DNA from: Mycolicibacter acidiphilus
GTDB lineage: Bacteria > Actinomycetota > Actinomycetes > Mycobacteriales > Mycobacteriaceae
DNA: 64,000 bases
NCBI RefSeq assembly: GCF_018455725.1
Contig: NZ_JAHCLR010000003.1
Coordinates: 223,075-287,074, forward strand
Direction of reading: 5' to 3'
Of the stretch, positions 1-9,079 are shown piece by piece (within the stretch, counting starts at the first letter, position 1; every line of letters starts with the position of its first letter). Under the pieces are notes generated by a model. That model had not been told where the DNA came from. It did no database searches and was given only the letters and a program-made list of their open reading frames with translations. The position numbers were made by a program, and so were the translations under genes.

Positions 1-922
1 TGTTGCCGACTTCGCCGTCGACCTTGAGCACGCCGTCGTAGTTGGTGAACATGTGCGCGGCGAGCGGGCGGGTGAACGCGTACTGGGTGTCGGTGTCGAC
101 GTTCATCTTCACCACGCCGTGCCGCAGCGACTCCTCGATCTCGGACTTCAGCGAGCCCGAACCGCCGTGGAAGACGAAGTTGAACGGCTTGGCGTCGGCG
201 GCCAGGCCCAGCTTGGCGGCGGCGACCTTCTGGCCCTCGCCGAGGATGTCCGGGCGCAGCACCACGTTGCCCGGCTTGTAGACGCCGTGCACGTTGCCGA
301 AGGTGGCGGCCAGCAGGTACTCGCCGTGCTCGCCGGCGCCCAGGGCGGCGATCGTCTTCTCGAAGTCCTCCGGTGAGGTGTACAGCTTCTCGTTGATCTC
401 GGCCTCGACGCCATCCTCCTCGCCGCCGACGACGCCGATCTCCACCTCGAGGATGATCTTGGCGGCCACCGCGGCGGCCAGCAGCTCCTTGGCGATGGTC
501 AGGTTCTCGTCGATCGGCACCGCCGAGCCGTCCCACATGTGCGACTGGAACAGCGGGGCCTTGCCGGCCTTCACGCGCTCGGTGGAGATCGCCAGCAGCG
601 GGCGGACGTAGCCGTCCAGCTTGTCCTTCGGGCAGTGGTCGGTGTGCAGCGCGACGTTCACCGAGTACTTGGCGGCGATGACGTGCGCGAACTCGGCCAG
701 CGCGACGGCGCCGGTCACCATGTCCTTGACCCCGAGCCCGGAGCCGAACTCCGCGCCACCGGTCGAGAACTGGATGATGCCGTCACTGCCGGCGTCGGCG
801 AAACCCTTGATCGCGGCGTTGATGGTCTCCGAGGAGGTGCAGTTGATCGCCGGGAACGCGTAGGCGTTCTGCTTGGCTTTCGCCAGCATCTCGGCGTAGA
901 CCTCGGGGGTTGCGATAGGCAT
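1..922 (-). CDS. fba: Class II fructose-bisphosphate aldolase, C-terminus cut by window edge
   Basis: The protein reversibly splits fructose-1,6-bisphosphate into DHAP and glyceraldehyde-3-phosphate in the cytoplasmic glycolysis/gluconeogenesis pathway. Reading from ATG at 922, about 307 codons are present and the frame stays open to base 1, so the last few dozen residues of a family of about 344 are missing. The zinc-site segment HTDHCPKD and the later FHGGSGS segment are typical of the class II, metal-dependent type used by mycobacteria. It is divergently placed from the DedA gene at 1010. The call is firm; only the C-terminus is unseen. Confidence 0.96.
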   Translation of the reverse strand, partial: MPIATPEVYAEMLAKAKQNAYAFPAINCTSSETINAAIKGFADAGSDGIIQFSTGGAEFGSGLGVKDMVTGAVALAEFAHVIAAKYSVNVALHTDHCPKDKLDGYVRPLLAISTERVKAGKAPLFQSHMWDGSAVPIDENLTIAKELLAAAVAAKIILEVEIGVVGGEEDGVEAEINEKLYTSPEDFEKTIAALGAGEHGEYLLAATFGNVHGVYKPGNVVLRPDILGEGQKVAAAKLGLAADAKPFNFVFHGGSGSLKSEIEESLRHGVVKMNVDTDTQYAFTRPLAAHMFTNYDGVLKVDGEVGN

Positions 923-1009
923 GGAACTCTCTCCTCGTCAGCTGACCGGACCTGACGTCGAGTATCTCAGCAACGGTTTCACCGGCACCCCCCGGTATGT
1001 TGGTGCGTC

Positions 1010-1702
1010 ATGAGCACCACCGTTGTCGCGATGCCCGGCCTGCTGGACCCGATGTATTGGCTGGGCGCCGGCGGCGTCTTCCACGGCGCCGTGCTGCCCG
1101 CGATCCTGGTGGTCGTCTTCATCGAGACCGGCCTGCTGTTCCCGCTGCTGCCGGGTGAGTCGCTGCTGTTCACCGGCGGCCTGCTGGCGGCCAAGGGCCT
1201 GGCGCCGGACATCTGGGTGCTGGCGCCGGCGGTCGCGGTGGTGGCGGTGCTCGGCGATCAGTGCGGCTATTTCATCGGCCGACGGATCGGCCCGGCGCTG
1301 TTCAAGAAGGAAGACTCCCGGTTCTTCAAGAAGCACTACGTGACCGAGTCGCACGCCTTCTTCGAGAAGTACGGGCCGTGGGCGATCATCCTGGCCCGGT
1401 TCGCCCCGTTCGTGCGGACGTTCGTGCCGGTGGTGGCCGGGGTCTCCTACATGCGCTACCCGGTCTACCTGGGGTTCGACATCGTCGGCGGTGTGCTGTG
1501 GGGCGGCGGGGTGACGACGCTCGGCTACTTCCTGGGCAACGTTCCGGTCGTGCACGAGAACCTGGAGAAGATCATCCTGGTGATCTTGTTCGTGTCGATG
1601 ATTCCGGCGTTCCTCGCCGCCGGTAAGGCCTACCGGAACCGGCACCGCGTGGCCGGTGAAGCCGAGGCGGCCGACGAGCCGGCGACGGAGAGCACGGCTT
1701 AG
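1010..1702 (+). CDS. DedA family (SNARE-associated) inner-membrane protein
   Basis: This 230-residue protein has several hydrophobic segments and the DedA signatures: an FIETG...LLPGES stretch near residues 43-60 and the amphipathic RFAPFVRTFVP...AG motif near residues 130-147. DedA proteins are proposed lipid scramblases or transporters that affect membrane homeostasis; the substrate here cannot be read from sequence. The charged tail rich in Glu/Ala is cytoplasmic-looking. Its TAG stop overlaps the stop codon of the convergent GH76 gene. It sits next to fba as Rv0364 does next to Rv0363c in M. tuberculosis. Confidence 0.9.
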   Translation: MSTTVVAMPGLLDPMYWLGAGGVFHGAVLPAILVVVFIETGLLFPLLPGESLLFTGGLLAAKGLAPDIWVLAPAVAVVAVLGDQCGYFIGRRIGPALFKKEDSRFFKKHYVTESHAFFEKYGPWAIILARFAPFVRTFVPVVAGVSYMRYPVYLGFDIVGGVLWGGGVTTLGYFLGNVPVVHENLEKIILVILFVSMIPAFLAAGKAYRNRHRVAGEAEAADEPATESTA

Positions 1703-2817
1703 CTGCTCACGGTCGCGACACTGACTGCGTGCGCGGCCTCCATCAGCATCCACCCGCCCAGCTGCACCGACAGGTCGCGTTCGGGCACCTCGGATTCGGT
1801 GACCGCCCCGCCGACGGACCGGGCGGTGGCCCCCTCGGCCCGCGGCACCTCGGCGGTCTGGTCCCAGAACGCCCCGAACAGTGGCAGCCCGGCAACCGAC
1901 TGCCGGTAATCCCACGCCGATTTCGCCGACGACAGCACCATCTTGGCGGCGGTGGCACGCGCCGCATCGTCGTCGGCGGACTCCCCCGGCAGGTCGGTGG
2001 CGACCAGCGCCAGGTAGCGGGCGGTGATCCCGGCGAACAGCCCGCCGTCACCGCCGCCGGCGCCCTTGAGCACCCCGCCGGGCGCCATGTGCTCGGCGAC
2101 GGCGGCCACCAGCCGGTGCACCCGGGGCGCGTGCCGCGGGTCGCGGGTGCGCACGGCCAGTTCGGTCTCCAGCCCGAGCACCACACCCTGGCAGTAGGTG
2201 TACTGGGCGCGCACCATCGAGCCCGACCGGATCCCGTCGAACACCAGGTGGGTCTCCGGGTCGATCAGGGTGGCGTCGAGCCAGTCGCCCATCGCCTGGG
2301 CGCGCGCCAGCCAATCCGGGTGGCGGGCCAGGAAGATCCCGGCCGGCCCGTTCGCGGGCGCGTTCAAGAAGGGCGCGACGCCCGGCTCCTCTTTGCGCCA
2401 CGGGATGCCGCCGCCCGCCTCGGGCATCCACGACTCGGCCAGCTGCCGGGTGAGGGCGTTCAGTGCTCGGTGCCGGTCGATCCCGGTGACCCGTTCGGCC
2501 CGCTGGATCGCCAGCGCCAGCCACGCCATGTCGTCGTAGTACTGGTTGGTCCATCGCAGGGCGTTGTGCACCCAGTGTCCGCGGATCTGCCGTTTGATCC
2601 GCACCGCCCGCTCGTGCTGCGGGTCGCGCAGTTGCGCGTCGATCAAGCAGTCCAGCAGGTGCGCCTGCCACCAGTAGTGCCAGTGCGGGGCGCGCCGGAT
2701 CGGCGGCCACGCCACCACGCCCAGCTGGGTTCCGGGGAGATGCCAGAGCGATTTGAGGTGGCGTGCGGTGACGGCGGCCTCGGCGCTCTCCGCCCGGTTG
2801 GCCCAAACCTGATCCAT
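1699..2817 (-). CDS. Glycoside hydrolase family 76 (alpha-1,6-mannanase-like) protein
   Basis: The 372-residue product resembles GH76 endo-alpha-1,6-mannanases. The paired aspartates in YYDDMAWL, in the first third of the protein, are the expected catalytic motif. Repeated aromatic and Gly-rich helical-hairpin segments fit the (alpha/alpha)6 barrel. I chose ATG at 2817 (MDQVWANRAE), because longer reading upstream overlaps the divergent gene at 2893 with low-complexity Arg-rich sequence. No signal peptide is evident, so it may act in the cytoplasm. A mannan or lipomannan substrate is inferred from the family only. It corresponds in position to Rv0365c. Confidence 0.85.
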   Translation of the reverse strand: MDQVWANRAESAEAAVTARHLKSLWHLPGTQLGVVAWPPIRRAPHWHYWWQAHLLDCLIDAQLRDPQHERAVRIKRQIRGHWVHNALRWTNQYYDDMAWLALAIQRAERVTGIDRHRALNALTRQLAESWMPEAGGGIPWRKEEPGVAPFLNAPANGPAGIFLARHPDWLARAQAMGDWLDATLIDPETHLVFDGIRSGSMVRAQYTYCQGVVLGLETELAVRTRDPRHAPRVHRLVAAVAEHMAPGGVLKGAGGGDGGLFAGITARYLALVATDLPGESADDDAARATAAKMVLSSAKSAWDYRQSVAGLPLFGAFWDQTAEVPRAEGATARSVGGAVTESEVPERDLSVQLGGWMLMEAAHAVSVATVSS

Positions 2818-2892
2818 GGTTTCCGATCCTGCCCTACCGGGCGGCGTAAGTTCGGTGATGTCGAGATGGCGAGCCGAGGCGGAGGCGACACG

Positions 2893-3888
2893 ATGACGAC
2901 TGCGGAACCGATAGTGCCGAAGCTGGGCCTGCTCACCGACCTCCCCGGAACCTGGCACGGCACCGGCTTCAACATCGCCGCCAGCCCGGATTTCGGCGGC
3001 GGCGGTGATGTGTTCCTGAACCTGAATCTCACCGTCGACACGGTGACGTTCGATCCGGTGCCGGCGATCATCCACAACCGCGGGTTCGCGCAGGCCGACA
3101 TCGAACTGTTCGGCATGACGTATCTGCAGCACAGCACCGACGCCACCACCGGCGGCCCGATCCACGCCGAGCCGGGGTTCTGGATCAACCAGCCGCCGAC
3201 GACCAGCCCGGCGGCGGCTCCCCCGCCGGGCGGGCAGTTGATCGCCCGGATGTGGAGCATTCCGCACGGCGCGTCGATGGTGGCGCAGGGCTTCGCTCTG
3301 CCGTTCTCCGGCCCGCCGGTACTCAATGGCGGTGCCGCCCCGGCATTCTCATGCTTCCCGTCGTTCAACAGCACTCCGCTCTCCCCGGCGTTCCCCGACC
3401 CGGCGGCGACGATCAGCCCCGCCGGCGCCGCGGAAGCCGGCTTCGGTGAGTACCGCGTGGAGAGTCATCCGGCGCTGCCGCTCGCGATCACTCAGCAACT
3501 GGTCAACGACCCGATCACCTTGCTGCAGAGCGTGATCGAGCAGCAAGTCGCCGACGGTTACGCGTTCGAGGGGGTGGCGCTGAACATCTCGACGGCGGCG
3601 TCGGTGCCGTTCGCCTCCGGGGCCGTCGAACTGCCTCAATTCGGCGGCGGCGTCACCAATCTCGGATTCCTGCGCGGTGCTTCAGACCGGCAGCCCAACC
3701 TCAGCGTGGCCGGCGTCTACGCGACGTTCTGGATCCAGCGGCTGAGCCACCCCGACGGCCGTCCCACCCTGCTGCAATTGCAGTACGTGCAAACGGCACT
3801 GGTGAACTTCCCGGCCCGCTCCCGGTCCGGGCAGCCGAACCTCAGTTGGCCGCACGTCTCGGTGTCGACGCTGCACCGGGCGGTCTAG
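2893..3888 (+). CDS. Uncharacterised 331-residue protein, possible lipocalin/nitrobindin-like beta-barrel
   Basis: I do not recognise this gene firmly. The opening LPGTWHGTGFN (residues about 16-26) resembles the GxWxGxG start of lipocalin-like or nitrobindin-like heme-binding beta-barrels. The rest alternates short hydrophobic strands with Gly/Pro turns and contains a Pro-rich stretch near residues 95-110. No signal peptide or transmembrane helix is visible. The ATG at 2893 is the first start after the divergent GH76 start; the frame is open further upstream but those residues are antisense to GH76. Function is unassigned. Confidence 0.7.
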   Translation: MTTAEPIVPKLGLLTDLPGTWHGTGFNIAASPDFGGGGDVFLNLNLTVDTVTFDPVPAIIHNRGFAQADIELFGMTYLQHSTDATTGGPIHAEPGFWINQPPTTSPAAAPPPGGQLIARMWSIPHGASMVAQGFALPFSGPPVLNGGAAPAFSCFPSFNSTPLSPAFPDPAATISPAGAAEAGFGEYRVESHPALPLAITQQLVNDPITLLQSVIEQQVADGYAFEGVALNISTAASVPFASGAVELPQFGGGVTNLGFLRGASDRQPNLSVAGVYATFWIQRLSHPDGRPTLLQLQYVQTALVNFPARSRSGQPNLSWPHVSVSTLHRAV

Positions 3889-3890
3889 CC

Positions 3891-4562
3891 TCACCAGGCG
3901 GCGTCGAGGTGCCCGTGCTGAGTTATCCAGGCGTGCATGGCGATTCCGGCCGCCACCCCGACGTTGATGCTGCGGGTGGAGCCGAATTGGGCGATCGACA
4001 CGGTCAGGCCCGCACCGGATTTCATATCCTCGGTGATGCCTGGGCCCTCGGAGCCGAACACCAGCAGGCAGTCGGCCGGCAGCGCGGTCTGCTCCAGCCG
4101 TGACGAGCCGGCGACGTTGTCCACCGCGACGACGGTCAAACCCGTTGCGGCTGCGAAGTTCAGCAGGTCGGCGGCGGTGTCGTGGTGGGCCAGCCGCTGG
4201 TAGCGGTCGGTGACCATGGCGCCGCGCCGGTTCCAGCGCCGTCGCCCGACGATGTGCACGGTGTCGACGGCGAACGCGTTGGCGGTGCGCACCACCGAGC
4301 CGATGTTGGCGTCGTGGCCGAAGTTCTCGATCGCGATGTGCAGCCGGTGCCGGCGGGAGTCGATGTCGGCGATGATCGCCTCGCGGGTCCAGTACCGGTA
4401 GGCGTCGACGACGTTGCGGGTGTCGCCCTCGCGCAACAACTCCGGGTCGTAGCGGGGGTCGTCGGGTAGCGGTCCCGGCCACGGCCCGACGCCGTTGGGC
4501 GGCGGGAACCATTCGGTGGGCCCCGGCGGTTGCTCAGGCACCGATGGTCCACACCGCGGCAT
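3891..4562 (-). CDS. TrmH-family SpoU RNA 2'-O-methyltransferase
   Basis: The SPOUT knot motifs are visible in the C-terminal two thirds: NIGSVVRTANAF, LLVFGSEGPGI and the final STRSINVGVAAGIAMHAW. These build the SAM site of TrmH-like tRNA/rRNA ribose methylases. The Pro-rich N-terminus is variable. ATG at 4562 gives 223 residues and overlaps the upstream lipoprotein gene by 29 bases; a GTG at 4541 would reduce the overlap to 8 and is an equally plausible start. It is the last gene of the pyrE-lipoprotein-methylase run, matching Rv0380c. The target RNA is unknown. Confidence 0.9.
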   Translation of the reverse strand: MPRCGPSVPEQPPGPTEWFPPPNGVGPWPGPLPDDPRYDPELLREGDTRNVVDAYRYWTREAIIADIDSRRHRLHIAIENFGHDANIGSVVRTANAFAVDTVHIVGRRRWNRRGAMVTDRYQRLAHHDTAADLLNFAAATGLTVVAVDNVAGSSRLEQTALPADCLLVFGSEGPGITEDMKSGAGLTVSIAQFGSTRSINVGVAAGIAMHAWITQHGHLDAAW

Positions 4563-5424
4563 GGGTACCGACCACCGACACCGAGGCGTACAGCAGCGCC
4601 GCGCTGATCTCGCCGTGCGTGCACAGCGACGCCGGGACGTGCACCGAGCTCAGCGATGCCTCCGGCAGGATCAGCACCGAGGAGCCGAACGCCTGGCATT
4701 CCGGGCTCAGCCCGGGCACCGGCGTCGCCGGGCCGGCCAACAGCATCAGCGGTCCACCGCGGGCCAGCGCATCGGTGCGGTACTGCGCCGCGGACGCGTC
4801 CGCGACCAGGCTGATCACCATGAATCCGTTGCCGGTGAACGCCTTCGGATCACCGAGCGCGGCCGGCGCCAGCGGTACCCCGTCGGATCGCCACGCCGAC
4901 AGGCCCTGGGTGGTGAGCACCAGTCCGGTGTCGGCCGAGTTGTCCGGGGCGATGCCCACCGGGAACGCCGCGGCGTAGGCGACGGTGCTCTCCTTGATCC
5001 GATCGGCCGGTGAGTAGACGTAGACCCCGCGCGCCGCGCTGCGTTCCTTCAGCGGCCCCAGGCAGACGGTGCCGGACAGTCGGTCGGCCTCACGGTTGTC
5101 CAGCGGGCTGGACGTCAACGCCAGCAGCGGGTCGCAGCTGTCCAGGCCGGTCGCCTCGATCGGGTGCAGCGGATTGCCGTAGATCCCGAACCGCAGGTCT
5201 TTCGCCGCGGCGTGCGGGGCGTTCGCGTCGGTGACGTGCCCGGTGACGTCGATCAGCACCCGGTCGGACTGCCAGCGCAGGTTGGACACCGTCAGCTCCC
5301 AGCCGAGCACGCTCAGCGCGGTGCCCAGCGTGCCGCCCTGCGCGCCGTACGGCCCGGTCGGTCCGTGCGAGCCCGAGCACGCCGTCAGGGCCAGCGCCAG
5401 CAGCGTCGCGATCAGGGTGCGCAC
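4534..5424 (-). CDS. Putative lipoprotein of the pyrE cluster
   Basis: The 296-residue protein starts with a type II signal peptide: MRTL, a hydrophobic run, and the lipobox LTAC with Cys at about residue 16. It should therefore be a lipid-anchored extracytoplasmic protein. The mature part is mixed alpha/beta without a motif I can name and has two cysteines (SCDP, VCLGP) that could form a disulfide. It is 5 bases downstream of pyrE and overlaps trmH, so these are probably co-transcribed. The position matches Rv0381c, whose function is not established. Confidence 0.8.
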   Translation of the reverse strand: MRTLIATLLALALTACSGSHGPTGPYGAQGGTLGTALSVLGWELTVSNLRWQSDRVLIDVTGHVTDANAPHAAAKDLRFGIYGNPLHPIEATGLDSCDPLLALTSSPLDNREADRLSGTVCLGPLKERSAARGVYVYSPADRIKESTVAYAAAFPVGIAPDNSADTGLVLTTQGLSAWRSDGVPLAPAALGDPKAFTGNGFMVISLVADASAAQYRTDALARGGPLMLLAGPATPVPGLSPECQAFGSSVLILPEASLSSVHVPASLCTHGEISAALLYASVSVVGTHAAVWTIGA

Positions 5425-5429
5425 GGCGG

Positions 5430-5978
5430 CTACTGCAGCCCCAGATCCGACAGACCGAGCACGCTGCGGTACGGCAGGCCTTCGGCGGCAACGGCTTCCG
5501 CCGCCCCGGTGGCCCGGTCCACCACGGTCACCACGCCAACCACCTGGCCGCCGGCCTCCCTCACGGAACGCACCGCGGTCAGCACCGACCCGCCGGTGGT
5601 GGAGGTGTCCTCTACCACCAGGACCGGACGACCGGCGACGTCGGCGCCTTCGATAAGCCGTTGCATCCCATGGGCTTTCACCGCCTTGCGCACCACGAAC
5701 GCGTCGATCGGTCGGCCCGGTGCATGCATGACGGCGGTGGCCACCGGGTCCGCGCCCAGGGTCAGCCCGCCCACGGCGACGTAGTCCCAGTCGTCGGTGA
5801 GCTCCCGGATCAGCCGGCCGATCAGCGGCGCGGCGCGGTGATGCAGGGTGGAGCGGCGCAGGTCGACGTAGTAGTCGGCTTCCTTGCCCGACGACAGCGT
5901 GACCCGGCCGTGCACCACCGACAGTTCCTTGACCAGCCCGGCCAGCTCGTCACGTGCTGTTGAATTAAGTGCGCCCAC
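5430..5978 (-). CDS. pyrE: Orotate phosphoribosyltransferase
   Basis: This enzyme makes orotidine-5'-monophosphate from orotate and PRPP in de novo pyrimidine synthesis. The PRPP-binding motif [13 protein letters not shown] (residues about 120-132) and the flexible-loop region [13 protein letters not shown] are intact. At 182 residues it has the usual bacterial length. ATG at 5978 lies 14 bases inside the end of the upstream SDR gene, suggesting translational coupling in a minus-strand operon (membrane protein, SDR, pyrE, lipoprotein, trmH). Confidence 0.96.
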   Translation of the reverse strand: MGALNSTARDELAGLVKELSVVHGRVTLSSGKEADYYVDLRRSTLHHRAAPLIGRLIRELTDDWDYVAVGGLTLGADPVATAVMHAPGRPIDAFVVRKAVKAHGMQRLIEGADVAGRPVLVVEDTSTTGGSVLTAVRSVREAGGQVVGVVTVVDRATGAAEAVAAEGLPYRSVLGLSDLGLQ

Positions 5979-6744
5979 GGCCCCGTCCGAATGTGTTGGT
6001 CATCGCCCGCGACAGTCCGCGCGGCAGCAGCCGGCTGACGGTGGTGAGCGTCTTGTACTGGATTCCCGGGACGCTGAGGACGTCGCCCCGGGCGATGTCG
6101 GCGAGGCTCGTCGACACGACGTCGTCGACCTCCATCCACATGAACGACGGCAGTGAGGCCATGTCGATCCCGGCCCGTTCGTGGAATTCGGTGTGCACAT
6201 AGCCGGGGCAGACGGCGTGGATGCTCACGCCGGTGCCGTGCAGCCCGCCGGCCAGCCCCTCGGTGAACGACACCACCCAGGCTTTGGACGCCGAATACGT
6301 GGATCCGCGCCCGGACAGCAGGCCCGCCACGCTGGACACGTTGATGACGGTGCCGGCGCCGGCGTCGATCATCGCCGGCAACGCCGCACGGGTCAGCTGC
6401 ATCACCGCGGTGACGTTGACGTCCAGCTGAGCCTGTAGCAGCGCCGGGTCGGCGGTCCAGAACTCCCCGGAGGTGCCGAATCCGGCGTTGTTGACCAGCA
6501 CCCGCACCCCGGCGGCCAGCCGTTCGGCGACCCGCTCGCGCCCGGCGGCCTCGGCCAGGTCGGCGGGGAGAACCTCGACGGCGCCGCCGTGGGTGCCGCG
6601 CAGTTCGGCGGCCAACTCTTCCAGCCGGGCGGCGTTGCGGGCGACCAGCACCAGGTCGTAGCCGTCGGCGGCGTAGCGGCGCGCATAGCCGGCACCCAGC
6701 CCGGAGGTGGGCCCGGTGATCAGGGCGGTGGGTTTCTGCGACAT
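5965..6744 (-). CDS. Short-chain dehydrogenase/reductase
   Basis: A classical SDR of 259 residues. The nucleotide-binding TGPTSGLG is at residues about 10-17, NNAG at about 85, the catalytic Ser in INVSS, and YSASK carries the active-site Tyr and Lys. The start [11 protein letters not shown] at 6744 forms a TGATG junction with the stop of the preceding gene, which fixes the start and implies coupling. The substrate is unknown. The C-terminal Arg-rich tail overlaps pyrE. Confidence 0.93.
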   Translation of the reverse strand: MSQKPTALITGPTSGLGAGYARRYAADGYDLVLVARNAARLEELAAELRGTHGGAVEVLPADLAEAAGRERVAERLAAGVRVLVNNAGFGTSGEFWTADPALLQAQLDVNVTAVMQLTRAALPAMIDAGAGTVINVSSVAGLLSGRGSTYSASKAWVVSFTEGLAGGLHGTGVSIHAVCPGYVHTEFHERAGIDMASLPSFMWMEVDDVVSTSLADIARGDVLSVPGIQYKTLTTVSRLLPRGLSRAMTNTFGRGRGRT

Positions 6745-7661
6745 CAGCGCGGGTAGTGCGCGGTCTGACGACCGTTGCGGCCGGCCGGCGCGTGCCGCAT
6801 GCTCGGTTCGGCGTGCCCGTTGGTCTTGCGCACCGGGTCGGCGGAGTCGATCGGGCGGCGGCGCGGCCGCGGCTGCGCGGGCGGGGCCGCGTTGCCCAGC
6901 GGCGGTGTCATGGCCTTCGAGGGTGGGGTGACCCGCTCGCGGGCGGCGGGCTTGGCCGGCCGGTCCTCGGCGGCCTCCGAACCGTTGGGGCGGCTGGGCT
7001 CCCCGTTGCGCCGGGACGCCGGTGCGGCTTTTGCCTCCACGCGGGCCTGGCGCGGCACCGGGGGCAGCACCCGCAGCAGGTCGTTGAACTGGCGAACGCT
7101 GCGCAGTCCTTCGTCCCACTGGGCGCGGTTGCTGGACACCGGCATCGACACCAGCGTCCAGTTCTCCTCGTTCCACATGATCTCGGAGCAGTCCGGTGCG
7201 GTGTGGGCGAAGGTGACCATCCGCCGGTCGCAGACCCGCCGGGCGGCGTCGAGGTTGGTGGAGTACACCATCCGCGGGCCGATCGCGCCGAGCAGCCAGA
7301 CGTCGCCCTCCCGGGGCTCCTTGAGGCCTTTGAGGCGGACGTCGACGACGACGTTGGTGGCGACCTTGCGGTGCAGGGCGATCACGGTCGCCACTTCCTC
7401 CAGGTCGAAGATGTACACCGCTTCACCGCGGATCTGGCCGAGCACCACGTTGCGGGCGGGCACGTCGCCGACCGACGACATCACGCCGCGCTTCCAGCGT
7501 TTGACGATGTCGGTGGACTCCGGTTCGAAGTCGAAACCATGCGAGCGGGCCCACGATCTGCGGCGCCTGCTGCGGCCCCGACGCTGGTCGAGGTCCACGT
7601 ACAGCAGCACGGCCGCGCCGACGAAGCACAGCGCGGACAGGGTGAACCAGAGGGGGACCAT
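6744..7661 (-). CDS. Membrane-anchored protein with disordered Pro/Arg-rich tail (Rv0383c-like)
   Basis: The 305-residue protein has one N-terminal transmembrane helix (residues about 4-22) followed by an Arg-rich cytoplasmic segment and a globular domain to about residue 210. The last third is rich in Pro, Ala, Arg and Lys and is probably disordered. I recognise no catalytic motif. It corresponds in position to Rv0383c of M. tuberculosis, of unknown function. It is the first gene of the pyrE run. A small inverted repeat (CGATAG, 7690-7695, and CTATCG, 7703-7708) lies 28 bases upstream and may belong to its promoter. Confidence 0.8.
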   Translation of the reverse strand: MVPLWFTLSALCFVGAAVLLYVDLDQRRGRSRRRRSWARSHGFDFEPESTDIVKRWKRGVMSSVGDVPARNVVLGQIRGEAVYIFDLEEVATVIALHRKVATNVVVDVRLKGLKEPREGDVWLLGAIGPRMVYSTNLDAARRVCDRRMVTFAHTAPDCSEIMWNEENWTLVSMPVSSNRAQWDEGLRSVRQFNDLLRVLPPVPRQARVEAKAAPASRRNGEPSRPNGSEAAEDRPAKPAARERVTPPSKAMTPPLGNAAPPAQPRPRRRPIDSADPVRKTNGHAEPSMRHAPAGRNGRQTAHYPR

Positions 7662-7734
7662 CGGGCCTAGCGTATCCGCTTCGAGGCGCGATAGACGAAT
7701 GCTATCGGGTCACAACCGTGCATCACCGGCGCCG

Positions 7735-8964
7735 CTAGGGCGTCACCGTCTCGTTCGGGACAATGTGCATGGACCCGTTGCCTGCCATCGAGACGTACAC
7801 CTGGTTCTGCTGGAACAGCCAGTTGCCGGTGTTCATGTACGAACCCATCTGACCAATCACCGGGCTGTTGGTTCCAGTGGAGTTGACGGTGTAGTCGTAC
7901 AACTCGGTCCCACCCTTGGTCGGGTCGCCGTTGTAGACGGTCACCTGCTGCCCCGATGCCAAGATGTCGCCGACCTTGCCCTCGGTCAGGTTCTGCGGGA
8001 TGGTGCCGAACACGCCGCCGGAGTCCATGATCCCGGTGACCTGGTGTGCCGTCTGCCCGCCATCGAACGACACCCAGAGCGGAGTGATCGGTGCACCCGC
8101 GATCGTGACCCCACCGGTCAGCGGGTCGGCACCGAACGTCATCGTGCCGTTGGCCTGATCGATCAGCACACCCTTGCCCAGGTCACCGGGCAGGTCCTGA
8201 ATGGGGTTGTGATCCATCGGGCCGCTCGCGTTCGGCCCGATGCCCAGGATGCCGGTGGCGTCGGCCGGTCCGAGCATGCTACCGATCGTCCAGTGGCCGG
8301 CGAACATCTGCTGCAGGGTGGTCGGGAACGAGAACAGCACGACGTTCACGTCGGTGTCGGTCGCCGTCAGGTCGACGTTGTGACCGAACTCCACCGTGGT
8401 CGGCACCGTCATGTAGACGTAACCGACACCGCCGGCAAAACTGCCGACCCCGAAGTTGGTCGGCATACCCGCGCCCTGCCAGCCGTAGTCCTGCCACGGG
8501 ATCACCAGGCCGTTGGAGCCGGTGTCGACCAGGACGTTGGTGTCGTGACCGCCGCCGACGTTGACGTTGATCACCGGCTCGCCGCCGAGTTTCGTCGCAC
8601 CGTCGGCGCTGACGTACGACGGGTTGACGGTGAGCGGGATCTGGTCCGGCCCCAGATTAGTGGAGCCGCCGGCCGCCGCACTGCCGGAGATATCCGCGGT
8701 GGACGTGCCGTTCAGCCAGCCCAGGTCGTGCTCCAGGCTCTGGAACGGCGCGACGATGTAGTCCTGGTAGAAGTCGTCGAACGAAGCGTCGGACGGCGTC
8801 AGTGCGAGGGCCGATCCGGCCGTGTCCGCGCCGGAGAACAGGTCGGCGATCGGCTGAAGCCAGTCGTCCCAGTCGGCGTTCGCGGCCGGCGCCAGTGGCA
8901 CCACCCCGATCGCCAAGAACGCACCGACGGCCCCCACCGCCCCGACAACACGACGACGTGACAT
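7735..8964 (-). CDS. Secreted PecA-type aspartic protease lacking a PE domain
   Basis: The 409-residue protein has an N-terminal signal peptide ending near ANA-DW (residue about 30). Two retropepsin-like aspartate motifs follow: VDTGSNGLVIP with Asp147 and IMDSGGVFGTIP with Asp314. The fold and spacing match the protease domain of PecA/PE_PGRS35, which in pathogenic mycobacteria cleaves PE domains of type VII substrates. Here the PE and PGRS parts are absent and replaced by a Sec-type signal and an acidic Trp-rich segment. Substrates are unknown. An IdeR-like half-consensus (9021-9032) lies upstream. Confidence 0.82.
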   Translation of the reverse strand: MSRRRVVGAVGAVGAFLAIGVVPLAPAANADWDDWLQPIADLFSGADTAGSALALTPSDASFDDFYQDYIVAPFQSLEHDLGWLNGTSTADISGSAAAGGSTNLGPDQIPLTVNPSYVSADGATKLGGEPVINVNVGGGHDTNVLVDTGSNGLVIPWQDYGWQGAGMPTNFGVGSFAGGVGYVYMTVPTTVEFGHNVDLTATDTDVNVVLFSFPTTLQQMFAGHWTIGSMLGPADATGILGIGPNASGPMDHNPIQDLPGDLGKGVLIDQANGTMTFGADPLTGGVTIAGAPITPLWVSFDGGQTAHQVTGIMDSGGVFGTIPQNLTEGKVGDILASGQQVTVYNGDPTKGGTELYDYTVNSTGTNSPVIGQMGSYMNTGNWLFQQNQVYVSMAGNGSMHIVPNETVTP

Positions 8965-9020
8965 CGCTTACCCCTCCGCTGAACCGCGCCCTAAGCGACG
9001 CCGCAACCTTCTCAGTAGCC

Positions 9021-9032
9021 GTTAGGCTAACC
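9021..9032 (-). promoter_or_regulatory. Possible weak IdeR/DtxR iron-box core
   Basis: GTTAGGCTAACC at 9021-9032 matches the centre of the 19-base IdeR consensus (TTAGGTTAGGCTAACCTAA), about 57 bases upstream of the protease start. The outer positions match poorly (about 13 of 19 overall), so iron control is only a possibility. Confidence 0.3.
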
Positions 9033-9079
9033 GATCAGTCCGACAAGCGCACCTGGAGATTCCCCCGCGAAGGTGAAAA

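Noticed and set aside
2818-3267. N-terminal extension of the GH76 gene to 3267
   Set aside because: The extension is antisense to the gene at 2893 and Arg/Gly-rich without family similarity.
6775-8961. 728-codon plus-strand open frame
   Set aside because: It runs antisense through two convincing genes and lacks any domain.
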